A DNA stretch of 54,478 nucleotides from Gammaproteobacteria bacterium (lineage in GTDB: Bacteria > Pseudomonadota > Gammaproteobacteria > Arenicellales > Arenicellaceae): the NCBI GenBank assembly GCA_022447525.1, contig JAKVBA010000033.1, forward strand, positions 1 through 54,478, read 5' to 3'. Under the pieces are notes generated by a model. It was not told the origin of the DNA. It saw only the letters and a list, made by a program, of their open reading frames with translations, and did not search any database. A program made the translations under genes and the position numbers. Numbering within the stretch: the stretch's first letter is position 1; the number at the start of each line of letters is the position of its first letter. Below, piece by piece: positions 36,451-45,440 of the stretch.

Positions 36451-38208
36451 ATGTCTTTTCCGACCCGCCTTACAAAGTTGGTTATTATCGCTCTGATTAC
36501 AGCTCAGACTCTGTCGCCGGCCTTGTCCGGCGTAAAAAACGATATCGAAAAAGAAAGGACTATAAACATCGTTATCGTCGACGATGGTTTAATGAAAGGT
36601 ATTGAGCCTTTGCATGGTTTTTTGTGGCGCAACCAAGCTGAAATTGTAAATAACCAAGTTGATGACGATAATAATGGTTTGGTCGACGACTACTTTGGTT
36701 GGGATGTAGCTGACTCAGACAATGATGTTGTACCGCCTTTTAGTACTCAAGGGCGCTTTTCACACGGTTCACACATGGCGCTCATCATCGCTCAGACTGT
36801 TCGGCAGTTTTTGGGGGATATGGACGACTACCCGATTAAAATTATACCTATCAAGGCGATATCAGATTCGTCTGAGCTTGGCTTTCTCAAATACGGGTAT
36901 GAGGGATTAGAACATGCTTATAAACTTCCGGCAGACATTATTAATCTGAGTTGGTCTGGTGGTGTGATAACTGATGCTGCGAGGCAGGCTTTCGATGTTG
37001 TAAAAGACAACCCAGATATCGTCATTGTTGGTGCTGCTGGTTCCTTTCCTCAATCCGATCCAAGCTATCCAGCGTCTAACCAAGATGTGATCGGTGTTGC
37101 GGGGATCAATAGGGCAAACAAATTAAGCAGTTCAAATTATGGCATGGAAGTCGATTTATCAGCCCTAGATGAGCCTGCATATCAGGTAGGGCGGTGGTTG
37201 CCGGGAGATCGTGATGATGATCGTGGTTCATCAGCAGCGACCGCGCGTGTTTCTGCAACAGTCGCGTTGATGAAGTATTTTTCACCGGGTATTTCGTCTA
37301 GCAAAATCAAGCAGTGTTTAAAAAACACAGCCACTTCAATTGACAAAGATAACCCTAATTACCCCGGTTCACTCGGAGCGGGTCGTTTGAGCACTATTAA
37401 TGCAATAAATTGTGCAAAGGACGGTTTTGATTCTTTTGACAAAACCAATTTTTCATTGCCCGAAGGTGTTGTCAGTTTCTCTAAGCAAAGTAAAAAGGGA
37501 TCAAGAATCGATATCGAACCGACGATTAAAACGATAGGTCTGCGACTCAAACCCAGATTAGGCGCGGTGGATCGGAGCTCTAGAATAGCTATATATCAAA
37601 GGCTAGAGGGACAAGAACTCGATAAAGCTGATAGTCAAGCGATGAATGAAGTGCACTCGCCGAGTGAAAATGAGATTATTTGGAGTGGTCTGGTAAGAGA
37701 CTTGCCTGCGTCGATAGATACCACAGTGAAGGCGGTGAGCATAAAACTTTTTGCAAGCCGTAAAGTAAAGGAAAGTTTATTTATTGAGTACGAAGCCCTT
37801 CCATTTGATCCAGCTTCAGAGTTTTGCTCAGGTCTTGAAGAAGTTGCATTAAATTTCTCAGAACGAATAAAAATTATTGAAGACAAAAGTTGGGGTAGCG
37901 ATTATGCAAACCTAAGTGACTGCTCATGGCTAGTTAGGTTTCCAGCTGAGTTTGACTTAAACGTAGAAATTCTTGAATTGGATACACAAGAGCAGTTTGA
38001 TAGTCTATCTCTTTTTAACGGTGGTAAACCGCTTAATAGAGATTTGATCGCGAGCGTAAGTGGTCGTCTCAATAAGCACGAGATTTCTCAGTTGCCAAGA
38101 TTTAAATTCGGTAGCGGCGTAACATTACTGTGGTTTCTGAGTGATGCTGAAATCACAGCGGGTGGTTTTAAGATAAAGTTATGGCTGACCGAGAAATCGA
38201 AAAACTAA
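36451..38208 (+). CDS. Secreted subtilisin-family (S8) protein with C-terminal CUB-like domain
   Basis: This 585-residue protein has an N-terminal signal peptide (about 1-26). The S8 domain (about 36-325) has catalytic Asp44 in IVIVDDGL, the calcium-site-like run NNQVDDDNNGLVDDYFGWD, His105 in FSHGSHMALIIA and Ser261 in RGSSAATARVSA. The oxyanion-hole Asn of AAGN reads Ser198 (GAAGSFPQ). After a beta-rich linker (about 330-455), residues 459-580 resemble a CUB domain: Cys459 and Cys491, CSWLVRF, then GGFKIKLWL. It is therefore an exported serine peptidase or inactive homologue with an adhesion module. It lies 62 bp after the collagen-like gene, probably in one operon. Confidence 0.85.
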   Translation: MSFPTRLTKLVIIALITAQTLSPALSGVKNDIEKERTINIVIVDDGLMKGIEPLHGFLWRNQAEIVNNQVDDDNNGLVDDYFGWDVADSDNDVVPPFSTQGRFSHGSHMALIIAQTVRQFLGDMDDYPIKIIPIKAISDSSELGFLKYGYEGLEHAYKLPADIINLSWSGGVITDAARQAFDVVKDNPDIVIVGAAGSFPQSDPSYPASNQDVIGVAGINRANKLSSSNYGMEVDLSALDEPAYQVGRWLPGDRDDDRGSSAATARVSATVALMKYFSPGISSSKIKQCLKNTATSIDKDNPNYPGSLGAGRLSTINAINCAKDGFDSFDKTNFSLPEGVVSFSKQSKKGSRIDIEPTIKTIGLRLKPRLGAVDRSSRIAIYQRLEGQELDKADSQAMNEVHSPSENEIIWSGLVRDLPASIDTTVKAVSIKLFASRKVKESLFIEYEALPFDPASEFCSGLEEVALNFSERIKIIEDKSWGSDYANLSDCSWLVRFPAEFDLNVEILELDTQEQFDSLSLFNGGKPLNRDLIASVSGRLNKHEISQLPRFKFGSGVTLLWFLSDAEITAGGFKIKLWLTEKSKN

Positions 38209-39084
38209 GCGATTAGGATCGATTGGAGAAATATCTTCTCTCATATTCGATAAATTATACGAGGGCTACCTAGGTCTTTACGTGGCAGTTTTAGCGAAAC
38301 TCAGAGCTTTCGGATTCGAAGGCAGAGTGCTTGAGGTCAGAATCGAGTCGGGTTTAAAACGAGGATTTTATAAAGCAAATCCATAGCGCGGTAATTGTGT
38401 AATAGCTAGACATTAACTTTTCAGGGCAGACCGTTAGATCGCTTGGCTTAACCTTGTATTTGTCTCAAAATCTGGTTTGATGTCTGGCTCTGTCTATCCC
38501 AAAGGGCTCAATGGAATATTAGAAAGAAATAGTGCTGTGATTATTTTTGTTACTAACACCGGGTTTTATGGATAACTTGAATTCCATGCAGTTTACTTAT
38601 TGCTAAGAGTGTCGAGTTTTGGGTGGTTAGAGCAAAACTATGACTCGCTACACCTATTATAAGGGTCATCACTGTATTAGAGTCATCACTGTCCAAACCT
38701 TTGTCTACGCGTACTTCTTTCTAAGTTTGGTGTGAGATTTCCTTTTGACAAAATTGTTTATCAAGGCTTTTTGTATCAGGCAGCCTTGGGTCGGTCGAAA
38801 TCACAACCCCGATCGAAAATCATATTTGGTAGACCTTGCTCGACGGACACAATATATCGCGTGTATACGGGTGCTGCGATTGCGTTTATCGCAACAAAAT
38901 TTGCTTGATCGGTTTGCGATGCTATTGCAGTTGCTTTTGCCTTTGATTGCTCAGGAGACTTCAGCAATTTGAGGATCTATTCCTGACTTATCTTCTTATT
39001 TCGATAAAGACTGAGCTTAATTACTGTAAAATCGAGAACCCATGCAGTTATTCAACCCAATTATTAACTAAGAAACATTATCAA
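38209..39084. other. 876-bp region without an identifiable gene
   Basis: All six frames are short and none gives a recognisable protein. Frames at 38745-38972 (plus) and 38776-38967 (minus) overlap each other and show no family signature. Small features seen are a direct repeat GTCATCACTGT at 38665-38675 and 38682-38692, and a TTGCG/CGCAA hairpin near 38881-38900. It may be decayed sequence or hold an undetected RNA. Confidence 0.5.
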
Positions 39085-39654
39085 ATGACGCAGCCTTTAG
39101 ACTTTAGTAAACGACGTAATCCTAATTCAATTGACGATCTATTTATTGAGCGTTGGTCGCCAAGAGCATTTCAAAAAGCCAACATCGAGCAGAGTGTGTT
39201 GACGAAAATAATGGATGCCGCGCGATGGTCTCCTTCGTGTTTTAACGCGCAACCATGGCGTTTCTACACGTCTACGAGCGAAACGTTTGGAGATTTTCTA
39301 GAACTGTTGGTCGAAGGAAACCAAGATTGGGCAAAAGACACCAGTGTTATTGGCTTTCTCGTCGCTGAAAAGAACTTTGAACACAACGACAAACCCAACG
39401 CTCACGCACGATTTGATTGTGGAGCGGCGTGGATGGCGATGACTCTACAAGCAAGGATGGAGGGACTTTATACGCACGGAATGGGTGGAATTCATGCAGA
39501 TAAAGCAGCCGACTATCTTGGCATCGACAAAGTGGGTCAAGAGGTGGTTATGGGTTTTACCATTGGTAAACTCGCTGAGCTGAGTCCAGAACAAGCCAAG
39601 GTGGAAATTCCAAATGAAAGAAAGGCCTTGAGTGAAATTTGGTCTGAGTGTTGA
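39085..39654 (+). CDS. Nitroreductase family protein
   Basis: This 189-residue FMN oxidoreductase is of the nitroreductase fold. Landmarks are FIERWSPRAF near the N terminus (the R-S-x-R/W-F FMN-phosphate region), DAARWSPSCFNAQPWRF (FMN binding), CGAAWMAMTLQARMEGLYTHGMGG and the C-terminal VVMGFTIGKL. It acts in the cytoplasm as a dimer using NAD(P)H; the natural substrate is unknown. I chose the ATG at 39085, since the 46 residues that an upstream start at 38947 would add are unlike the family. It is convergent with the aminotransferase gene and ends at a shared hairpin. Confidence 0.9.
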   Translation: MTQPLDFSKRRNPNSIDDLFIERWSPRAFQKANIEQSVLTKIMDAARWSPSCFNAQPWRFYTSTSETFGDFLELLVEGNQDWAKDTSVIGFLVAEKNFEHNDKPNAHARFDCGAAWMAMTLQARMEGLYTHGMGGIHADKAADYLGIDKVGQEVVMGFTIGKLAELSPEQAKVEIPNERKALSEIWSEC

Positions 39655-39683
39655 GCTTCTTGCTACCAGCATTGAATACTTGG

Positions 39684-39714
39684 TAATGGCCACCTATAAG
39701 GCGGCCATTATTTT
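39684..39714 (+). terminator. Intrinsic terminator of the nitroreductase gene
   Basis: TAATGGCC (39684-39691) and GGCCATTA (39703-39710) form an 8-bp perfect stem with an 11-base loop, followed by TTTT. It lies about 30 bp after the nitroreductase stop and overlaps the last codons of the convergent aminotransferase gene. Confidence 0.7.
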
Positions 39715-41064
39715 CTCTACAGAGAACGAGAAGATATCTACTATTTGATCGATCTCTTGCTTACTTGCAATCAATGGTGGTGAAAACGCGACAGAGTCAA
39801 CCGACGGTAGTGGACGTGCGATAAGACCGTTTTTGTAACATTCAGCGGTAACTTGCGGAGCGATTTTAGTTGACGCTGGAAAAAACGTTTTACTGGAACT
39901 ATCTTGCATAAGTTGTACGGCAGCGAGCATCCCTTGCCCGCGAATTTGCCCAACATAGGCTTTTTCACTTACGGCTCTCGCTAGCTGGTCATGAAAATAT
40001 TGACCGTTGAGAGCAGATTGCTCAACTAAGCCTTCTTGTTCAATAATATCGATATTTGCCATAGCGACTGCAGCGCCAATTGGATGACCTGCATAGGTAT
40101 AGCCATGAGCAAAGCTGCCGTATTTTTCGGAACCCTGCTTTACGACATCCCAAATTTCTTCGGTAATGAATGAGGCTGAGAAAGGGAAGTAGCCGCTCGT
40201 TAGAGCCTTGGCGGTTGTGATCATGTCGGGCTCAATACCGTAGACTTCGCTACCCCACCATTTACCTAGACGACCGTAACCACATACTACTTCGTCGGCG
40301 ATAAATAGAATATCGTATTTCTTTGTGACCTTCTGTATTTCAGCAAAGTAGCCTTCAGGTGGTGTTATTACTCCGCCTGCCCCCATAACCGGCTCTGCAA
40401 TAAATGCTCCGACAGTTTCTGGATCGTGCTCCAATATAAGGGCCTCAAGTTCAGACGCTCTACGTTTTGAAAATTCCAGTTCCGTTTCGTTGTCTTTTGC
40501 GTGTCGAAAGTAATCAGGAGATTCGGTGTGCACAACGCCATCAATTGGTAAGTTGAAGTCCTTATGAAAGGAGGGCAGTCCAGTCAGGCTGGCCGTTGCT
40601 ATTGAGGTCCCGTGATAGGCTTGCCAGCGCGAAATTATCTTTCTTTTTTGTGGTTTTCCAATCAAGTTATGATAGTACCAGACAATTTTCATCAAACTAT
40701 CGTTGCCATCAGAGCCTCCGCTGGCAAAAAAGACTTTTGACATATTGTTCGGTGCGAGCTCCAAAAGTCGATCAGCTAACTCAATTTGAGGTATGTTCGA
40801 CATGCCCGTAAAGGTATGATAATACCCCATGTCGCACGCTGCATTATGCATTGCGTCGGCCAATTCTTTACGGCCATACCCGACATTAACGCACCAGAGG
40901 CCAGCGACTGCATCTATTAGTTTATTGCCGTCGGTATCGTGCAGGTAGACACCCTCGCCAGATTGCATTATGCGCGAGCCAGACTTGGCAAATTCATGAG
41001 CATTGGTGGATGGATGAAGGATGCTATTAGCGTCTAATTGTTTTAAGTCACGAGGTTTATTCAT
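39694..41064 (-). CDS. Class III PLP-dependent aminotransferase (omega-amino acid:pyruvate type)
   Basis: This 456-residue fold-type I aminotransferase transfers a terminal amino group from a diamine or omega-amino acid to a keto acid. PLP-binding residues are visible: the Schiff-base Lys286 in TTAKALTSGYFP, Asp257 in FIADEVVCGYGRLG, and the GSDGND phosphate-binding segment, where most relatives read GSEAND. It resembles SpuC- and omega-amino acid:pyruvate-type enzymes. It is divergent from an Lrp-family gene, and the ast operon follows that gene, so N2-succinylornithine is a conceivable substrate because no classical AstC is present. GGAG eight bases ahead supports the ATG at 41064. Confidence 0.9.
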   Translation of the reverse strand: MNKPRDLKQLDANSILHPSTNAHEFAKSGSRIMQSGEGVYLHDTDGNKLIDAVAGLWCVNVGYGRKELADAMHNAACDMGYYHTFTGMSNIPQIELADRLLELAPNNMSKVFFASGGSDGNDSLMKIVWYYHNLIGKPQKRKIISRWQAYHGTSIATASLTGLPSFHKDFNLPIDGVVHTESPDYFRHAKDNETELEFSKRRASELEALILEHDPETVGAFIAEPVMGAGGVITPPEGYFAEIQKVTKKYDILFIADEVVCGYGRLGKWWGSEVYGIEPDMITTAKALTSGYFPFSASFITEEIWDVVKQGSEKYGSFAHGYTYAGHPIGAAVAMANIDIIEQEGLVEQSALNGQYFHDQLARAVSEKAYVGQIRGQGMLAAVQLMQDSSSKTFFPASTKIAPQVTAECYKNGLIARPLPSVDSVAFSPPLIASKQEIDQIVDIFSFSVEKIMAAL

Positions 41065-41280
41065 GCGCTTTGCTCCATGGAACTTCTTTGAAATTGTAGT
41101 GAAAGTTGAGCGATTTGGTTATTAAGTTAGCACAGGTATTCGACCAAACCAGCGTGACTTGTAAAATCGATATATGATTCTTTTAACAAAAATGCTACAA
41201 AGATTTATGCGGAACGCGTTAAACTTTGAAGAATAAAAATCATAACTAGTAAACCAAAAATCTAAATCAAAGGATACGTC

Positions 41281-41769
41281 ATGAACGAGTTAAGCAAAAT
41301 CAATAAGACTGATTTAAAGATTCTCTCGATTCTTCAAAAGAATGCGCGAATAACTAATCAGCAACTGGCTGAAGAAGTTCATTTATCGGCTAGCGCTTGC
41401 CTCAGTCGAGTAAAGCGCCTCGAATCAGAAGGGATTCTCAAAAGATATATCACCGAGATTAATCTAGAAAAGCTTGCTCCCCACGTTGAGGCATTTGCAG
41501 AGGTGACGCTAGAAAATCATGCACCCGAGGACTTTGAAAAATTCGATGACGCTATCTCTAAAGTAGGTGAGGTGACAGATAGTTATAAAATAAGCGGTGC
41601 ATACGATTACCTGCTTAAGTTTGTGTGTACGGATGTGCGCCGTTACAACCGTATCAGTGATGAACTTATCAAAGGTGGAATTGGTATTGGCAAAATGAAT
41701 ACGCTCATAATCCTGGAGAGAACTAAAGATTTTTCAGGGTATCCGTTGGAGTCATTGATCGAGCTTTAG
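41281..41769 (+). CDS. Lrp/AsnC family transcriptional regulator
   Basis: This 162-residue regulator has an N-terminal winged helix-turn-helix (LKILSILQKNARITNQQLAEEVHLSA) with recognition helix SASACLSRVKRLESEG, then the RAM ligand-binding domain (about 65-150). Lrp-type proteins form octamers and respond to amino acids. AAGGA lies about seven bases upstream of the ATG. It is divergent from the aminotransferase and upstream of the ast genes, so it probably controls one or both, with arginine, ornithine or a related amino acid as possible effector. Confidence 0.95.
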   Translation: MNELSKINKTDLKILSILQKNARITNQQLAEEVHLSASACLSRVKRLESEGILKRYITEINLEKLAPHVEAFAEVTLENHAPEDFEKFDDAISKVGEVTDSYKISGAYDYLLKFVCTDVRRYNRISDELIKGGIGIGKMNTLIILERTKDFSGYPLESLIEL

Positions 41770-41927
41770 ACACGACATTAATCTAAAGCTACTGCAACTA
41801 ACCACCCCTCGCCCTCTGGTGTAATGGCTATTTCCGCTTCGTTGTATCACCAGCGAAAACCACGTGTGTAAAATCTGAACTAGCTTTGATTCGAGTTTCT
41901 TTTCACCTTGTGTGTTGAATAATTTTC

Positions 41928-41943
41928 GAAGAATGGATTCTTC
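41928..41943. promoter_or_regulatory. Palindrome upstream of the ast operon
   Basis: GAAGAAT and ATTCTTC are perfect 7-bp arms around GG, nested in a longer imperfect TTCGAA...CCGAA symmetry. It is located about 92 bp ahead of astA in the 265-bp gap after the Lrp-type gene. It is a plausible binding site for a dimeric regulator; which one is unknown. Confidence 0.45.
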
Positions 41944-42034
41944 CTCCGAATTATCTAGTTAACCTCTGCTTGCTTTCAAAGCCTTATTTTGCTGTCAGCG
42001 TGACAGAATGTGTTCTTCAATGAGGAATACATAA

Positions 42035-43063
42035 ATGATTATTGTTAGAACAGCGCACGAATCTGATCTTGATGGCGTTTTAGAGTTGTCAAGGCAGGCC
42101 TTTCCGGGTATGACTACGCTGCCTCCAGAGCGAGCTGTGTTGATGGAGAAACTGAAAAACTCAAATAGGAGTGTACAAAAAGAAGTCCGTGTCCCTAGCG
42201 ATGAAACCTACTTTCTTGTTATGGAGGATTTGACCAGTCAACAGATTATAGGCACAGCTGCGGTCATTGCGTGTCTTGGCGCTAAGGATGAATTCTACTC
42301 TTACAAACTAAATAAGGTCAGTCAATCGTGTAAAGAGTTAGACAAGCGAGTCTCAGTTGAGACGTTAAATCTATCTAATCACTTTGAAGGATATTCAGAA
42401 GTCGCAACTTTGTACTTAGACGAAAATTTTCGTAAGAACGGTAATGGCTCTTTGCTGGCGCGAACAAGATATCTTTTTATGGCGCAGTTTAGAGATCGCT
42501 TTCCAGAAAGTGTTATGGCCGACTTGCGTGGTTCTTTTGATAAGAATGGAAATTCACCCTTTTGGAATGCGGTAGGGAGCCACTTTTTTGAAATGGATTT
42601 TGCCGAAGCCGATTTATATGGTGCGGTAAATGGTAATCAATTTATTGCCGACTTGATGCCAAAGCAGCCAATTTACGTAAATATGTTGCCTGCAGATGCC
42701 CAAGCGGTGATAGGGCAATGTAACGTCGTCGGTAAACCCGCTATGCGTATGTTGGAGGCCGAAGGATTTCGCTGGAACGGGCACGTGGACATATTTGACG
42801 CAGCCCCTAGTGTCGATACTAAGATAGACGATATAAGGTCTATTAAAGACAGCAAGCTCGCCGAAGTGATTGGTCTGTCTGAGTACGAGGGGGATAGCCA
42901 AGGCTACGTCGCCACTAGTAATATCGAAAGCTTCAAATGTTGTATGAGTACTATTTCAGTGGAAAAAGGTGGTGTTCGATTACCAAGATCGGTGTTGAAA
43001 GCCCTAGATCTTGAACTCGGTGACTCGGTCAGATACCTAATTTATGAACCGGAGTCAAAATGA
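42035..43063 (+). CDS. astA: Arginine N-succinyltransferase AstA
   Basis: AstA catalyses the first step of the AST pathway, succinyl-CoA plus arginine giving N2-succinylarginine. At 342 residues it has the usual length. Family signatures include the N-terminal GNAT-like region with VLELSRQAFPGMTTLP, LYLDENFRKNGNGSLLARTRY, and FPESVMADLRGSFDKNGNSPFWNA. GAGGAA lies eight bases ahead of the ATG. The stop overlaps the astB start in ATGA, which indicates translational coupling. It opens the astA-astB-astE-argC-argB unit. Confidence 0.96.
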   Translation: MIIVRTAHESDLDGVLELSRQAFPGMTTLPPERAVLMEKLKNSNRSVQKEVRVPSDETYFLVMEDLTSQQIIGTAAVIACLGAKDEFYSYKLNKVSQSCKELDKRVSVETLNLSNHFEGYSEVATLYLDENFRKNGNGSLLARTRYLFMAQFRDRFPESVMADLRGSFDKNGNSPFWNAVGSHFFEMDFAEADLYGAVNGNQFIADLMPKQPIYVNMLPADAQAVIGQCNVVGKPAMRMLEAEGFRWNGHVDIFDAAPSVDTKIDDIRSIKDSKLAEVIGLSEYEGDSQGYVATSNIESFKCCMSTISVEKGGVRLPRSVLKALDLELGDSVRYLIYEPESK

Positions 43064-44400
43064 GCACAGAAGTTAACTTTGATGGTCTGATCGGACCAAG
43101 CCACAATTATGGTGGTTTATCACATGGAAACGTTGCTTCAAAAAGTAACGCCTTGCGAATTTCTCAGCCCAAAAAAGCGGCCTTACAAGGGCTTGAAAAA
43201 ATGAACTACCTTCGAGGGTTAGGTCTGGCACAAGGTGTTTTGTTGCCTCAACAGCGCCCTCATCTGCCCACATTGCGATCATTAGGTTTTAGTGGCAGTG
43301 ATGCAGAGATTATAAATCGAGCCAGCAATCAAGCACCGGAGCTCTTAGCACAATGCTATTCAGCTTCAAGTATGTGGACTGCGAATGCTTGCACTGTTGC
43401 GCCCAGTGCCGATACCGCTGATGGTCGAGTTCATTTCACCGCGTCAAATCTATCGAGCATGTTTCATCGTTCGATCGAGCATGAGACCACAACTCGTTTA
43501 CTCAAAAGTATTTTCTCTGACGAAAACTATTTTACTCATCATCAGGCTTTACCATCCGGAGTTCATTTTGGTGACGAGGGCGCCGCTAATCATAATCGTT
43601 TCGCCGAAAACTATGCGGACGCCGGGGTACAGTTATTCGTGTTTGGACGGTATGCCTTTAGAGAAAATAGGTACGCTACTGCAAAGTTTCCGACACGCCA
43701 AACCTATGAGGCTTCTCGAGCGATTAGTCAGCTTCACGGCTTGGACCAGAATCGAGTGGTTTATGCACAACAGAATCCTAAAATTATTGATGCCGGTGCC
43801 TTTCATAATGATGTAGTGAGTGTTTCGAATCTCAACACTTTTTTTATGCATGAGGAAGCGTTTGTCGATAAAGCATCAATGCAGGATGAATTGCGCAGAA
43901 AATACAATGGCGAGCTGCACTTTATTGAGGTTCCCACTGAGCAAGTATCCCTGCAAGCGGCGGTTAAATCCTATCTTTTTAACTCCCAGTTAATTCAGCT
44001 CCCAAATGAACAAGGTATGGCTTTGATTTTGCCGAGCGAGAGTCAAGAGAATGCGGAGGTTTTTGCCTATTTACAAGACTTGAAAGAGCAAGACACGCCA
44101 ATAAAACACGTGCAGTTTGTTGATGTTAGGCAAAGTATGCAAAATGGCGGTGGTCCAGCTTGTTTACGCTTACGAGTTGCCTTGAATCAGGCAGAACTTG
44201 GCGCGGTGAACTCTAAGTTTATTCTCGACGATCAATTATTTGCTGAACTTAATCGCTGGGTGAATAAGCATTATCGAGATGAAATTCATCCTGATGATCT
44301 TCGAGATCCTAAATTAGCCCAGGAGAACTTCTTTGCATTGGATGAGCTAAGTCAAATATTTGATCTAGGCTCATTTTACGAATTTCAAAGAGAGGCTTAG
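43060..44400 (+). CDS. astB: N-succinylarginine dihydrolase AstB
   Basis: AstB hydrolyses N2-succinylarginine to N2-succinylornithine, two ammonia and CO2. This 446-residue member of the amidinotransferase fold starts with FDGLIGPSHNYGGLSHGNVAS, a strong family signature. The catalytic Cys is in QNGGGPACLRLRV and the catalytic His in AFHNDVVSVSN. It overlaps astA by four bases, and astE starts 32 bp downstream. It commits the pathway to nitrogen release, so the operon is catabolic. Confidence 0.97.
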   Translation: MSTEVNFDGLIGPSHNYGGLSHGNVASKSNALRISQPKKAALQGLEKMNYLRGLGLAQGVLLPQQRPHLPTLRSLGFSGSDAEIINRASNQAPELLAQCYSASSMWTANACTVAPSADTADGRVHFTASNLSSMFHRSIEHETTTRLLKSIFSDENYFTHHQALPSGVHFGDEGAANHNRFAENYADAGVQLFVFGRYAFRENRYATAKFPTRQTYEASRAISQLHGLDQNRVVYAQQNPKIIDAGAFHNDVVSVSNLNTFFMHEEAFVDKASMQDELRRKYNGELHFIEVPTEQVSLQAAVKSYLFNSQLIQLPNEQGMALILPSESQENAEVFAYLQDLKEQDTPIKHVQFVDVRQSMQNGGGPACLRLRVALNQAELGAVNSKFILDDQLFAELNRWVNKHYRDEIHPDDLRDPKLAQENFFALDELSQIFDLGSFYEFQREA

Positions 44401-44432
44401 AAAATGGGTGCTGGTGTACCCGGGACGTATAG

Positions 44433-45425
44433 ATGAGTTTTTTGCAAACTACACTAAGCGGCAATTTTGACCAATCTGAGCGGTTGACCATTTTAGGTGA
44501 TGGTACTGAAATTCGGTGGATCGAAAATGGTGTGCTAAGGGTTTCACCTAAGACCGAGATAAAATCATCGAATCAATTGATCATTTCCAGTGGTGTACAT
44601 GGTAACGAAACGGCTCCAATGGAAATCGTTGATGCCATTGTAAGTGATATTTACAGCGGTGCACTGTCGTTAAAAACAGAGGTCTTATTTATTATCGGAA
44701 ATCCAGAAGCTGCAAGAAACCAACAGAGATTTATTGATGATAACCTCAATCGATTATTCAGTGGTAAGCATGAGAAGTTCGATAGTCCAGAGGCTAAAAG
44801 AGCTCAAGTATTAGAGAAAATCGTAGGAGATTTTTATTCTGCAGTATTGGCTCCAGACGGACAAAGGCTACACTACGATTTGCATACGGCTATTAGGGGC
44901 TCCGAACTTGAAAAATTCGCAGTTTACCCCTACCTGCCGGACCAAAATTGGTCCTCTGCTCAAATTGGCTTCTTAGAACAATGTGGAATCCAAGCAGTAT
45001 TGTTATCGAGTCAGCCCAGCGGCACCTTTTCGTATTACACCAGTAATGAATATGATGCGCACTCTTTCACCGTAGAGTTGGGCAAGGTAAGAAAGTTTGG
45101 CGAAAACGATATGTCTCGATTTATTGCGGTCGATCATGGATTGCGTGATTTGATATCTGCTAAAGAATCATTTGTTAACAAGCCAAATTCGATCAAAATT
45201 TTTGCTGTTGTTGAAGAAGTCATAAAGAAAACAGATAGATTTCAGCTACATGTCGAAGATGATGCCAAAAACTTCACCGAGTTTCCGAAGGGTGTTCTGT
45301 TAGCCAGTGATGAAGGTTATGAATACCGTACGCGAATCGACGGAGAAAGATTTGTCTTCCCGATTAGTAATGTACCTTGTGGCCAGCGTGCCATGTTAGT
45401 CGTAGCACCAACTTTTATAGAGTAA
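44433..45425 (+). CDS. astE: Succinylglutamate desuccinylase AstE
   Basis: AstE catalyses the last step of AST catabolism, hydrolysing N-succinylglutamate to glutamate and succinate. This 330-residue zinc enzyme is of the M14-related AstE/AspA family. The zinc ligands His56 and Glu59 lie in SGVHGNETAP, the third His in HYDLHTAIRGS, and the catalytic Glu in FTVELGKVRKFG. It lies 32 bp after astB, and argC starts 15 bp after it. The enzymes that should make its substrate, AstC and AstD, are not in the operon. Confidence 0.95.
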   Translation: MSFLQTTLSGNFDQSERLTILGDGTEIRWIENGVLRVSPKTEIKSSNQLIISSGVHGNETAPMEIVDAIVSDIYSGALSLKTEVLFIIGNPEAARNQQRFIDDNLNRLFSGKHEKFDSPEAKRAQVLEKIVGDFYSAVLAPDGQRLHYDLHTAIRGSELEKFAVYPYLPDQNWSSAQIGFLEQCGIQAVLLSSQPSGTFSYYTSNEYDAHSFTVELGKVRKFGENDMSRFIAVDHGLRDLISAKESFVNKPNSIKIFAVVEEVIKKTDRFQLHVEDDAKNFTEFPKGVLLASDEGYEYRTRIDGERFVFPISNVPCGQRAMLVVAPTFIE

Positions 45426-45440
45426 AAACGTTAAAGTATT

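Noticed and set aside
36105-36605. 166-codon plus-strand frame bridging the collar and subtilase genes
   Set aside because: It is an out-of-frame reading of both genes; it does not continue the tail-collar family sequence and has low-quality composition.
38776-38967. 63-codon minus-strand frame with a GLPNMIF-like stretch
   Set aside because: I considered a ComM-like or other remnant, but similarity is too slight and it overlaps a plus-strand frame of equal quality.
41819-41845. Sigma-54 promoter for the ast operon, as in enterics
   Set aside because: A TGG...GC pattern is present, but the spacing between the GG and GC elements is 8, not 10, so it does not fit the -24/-12 consensus.
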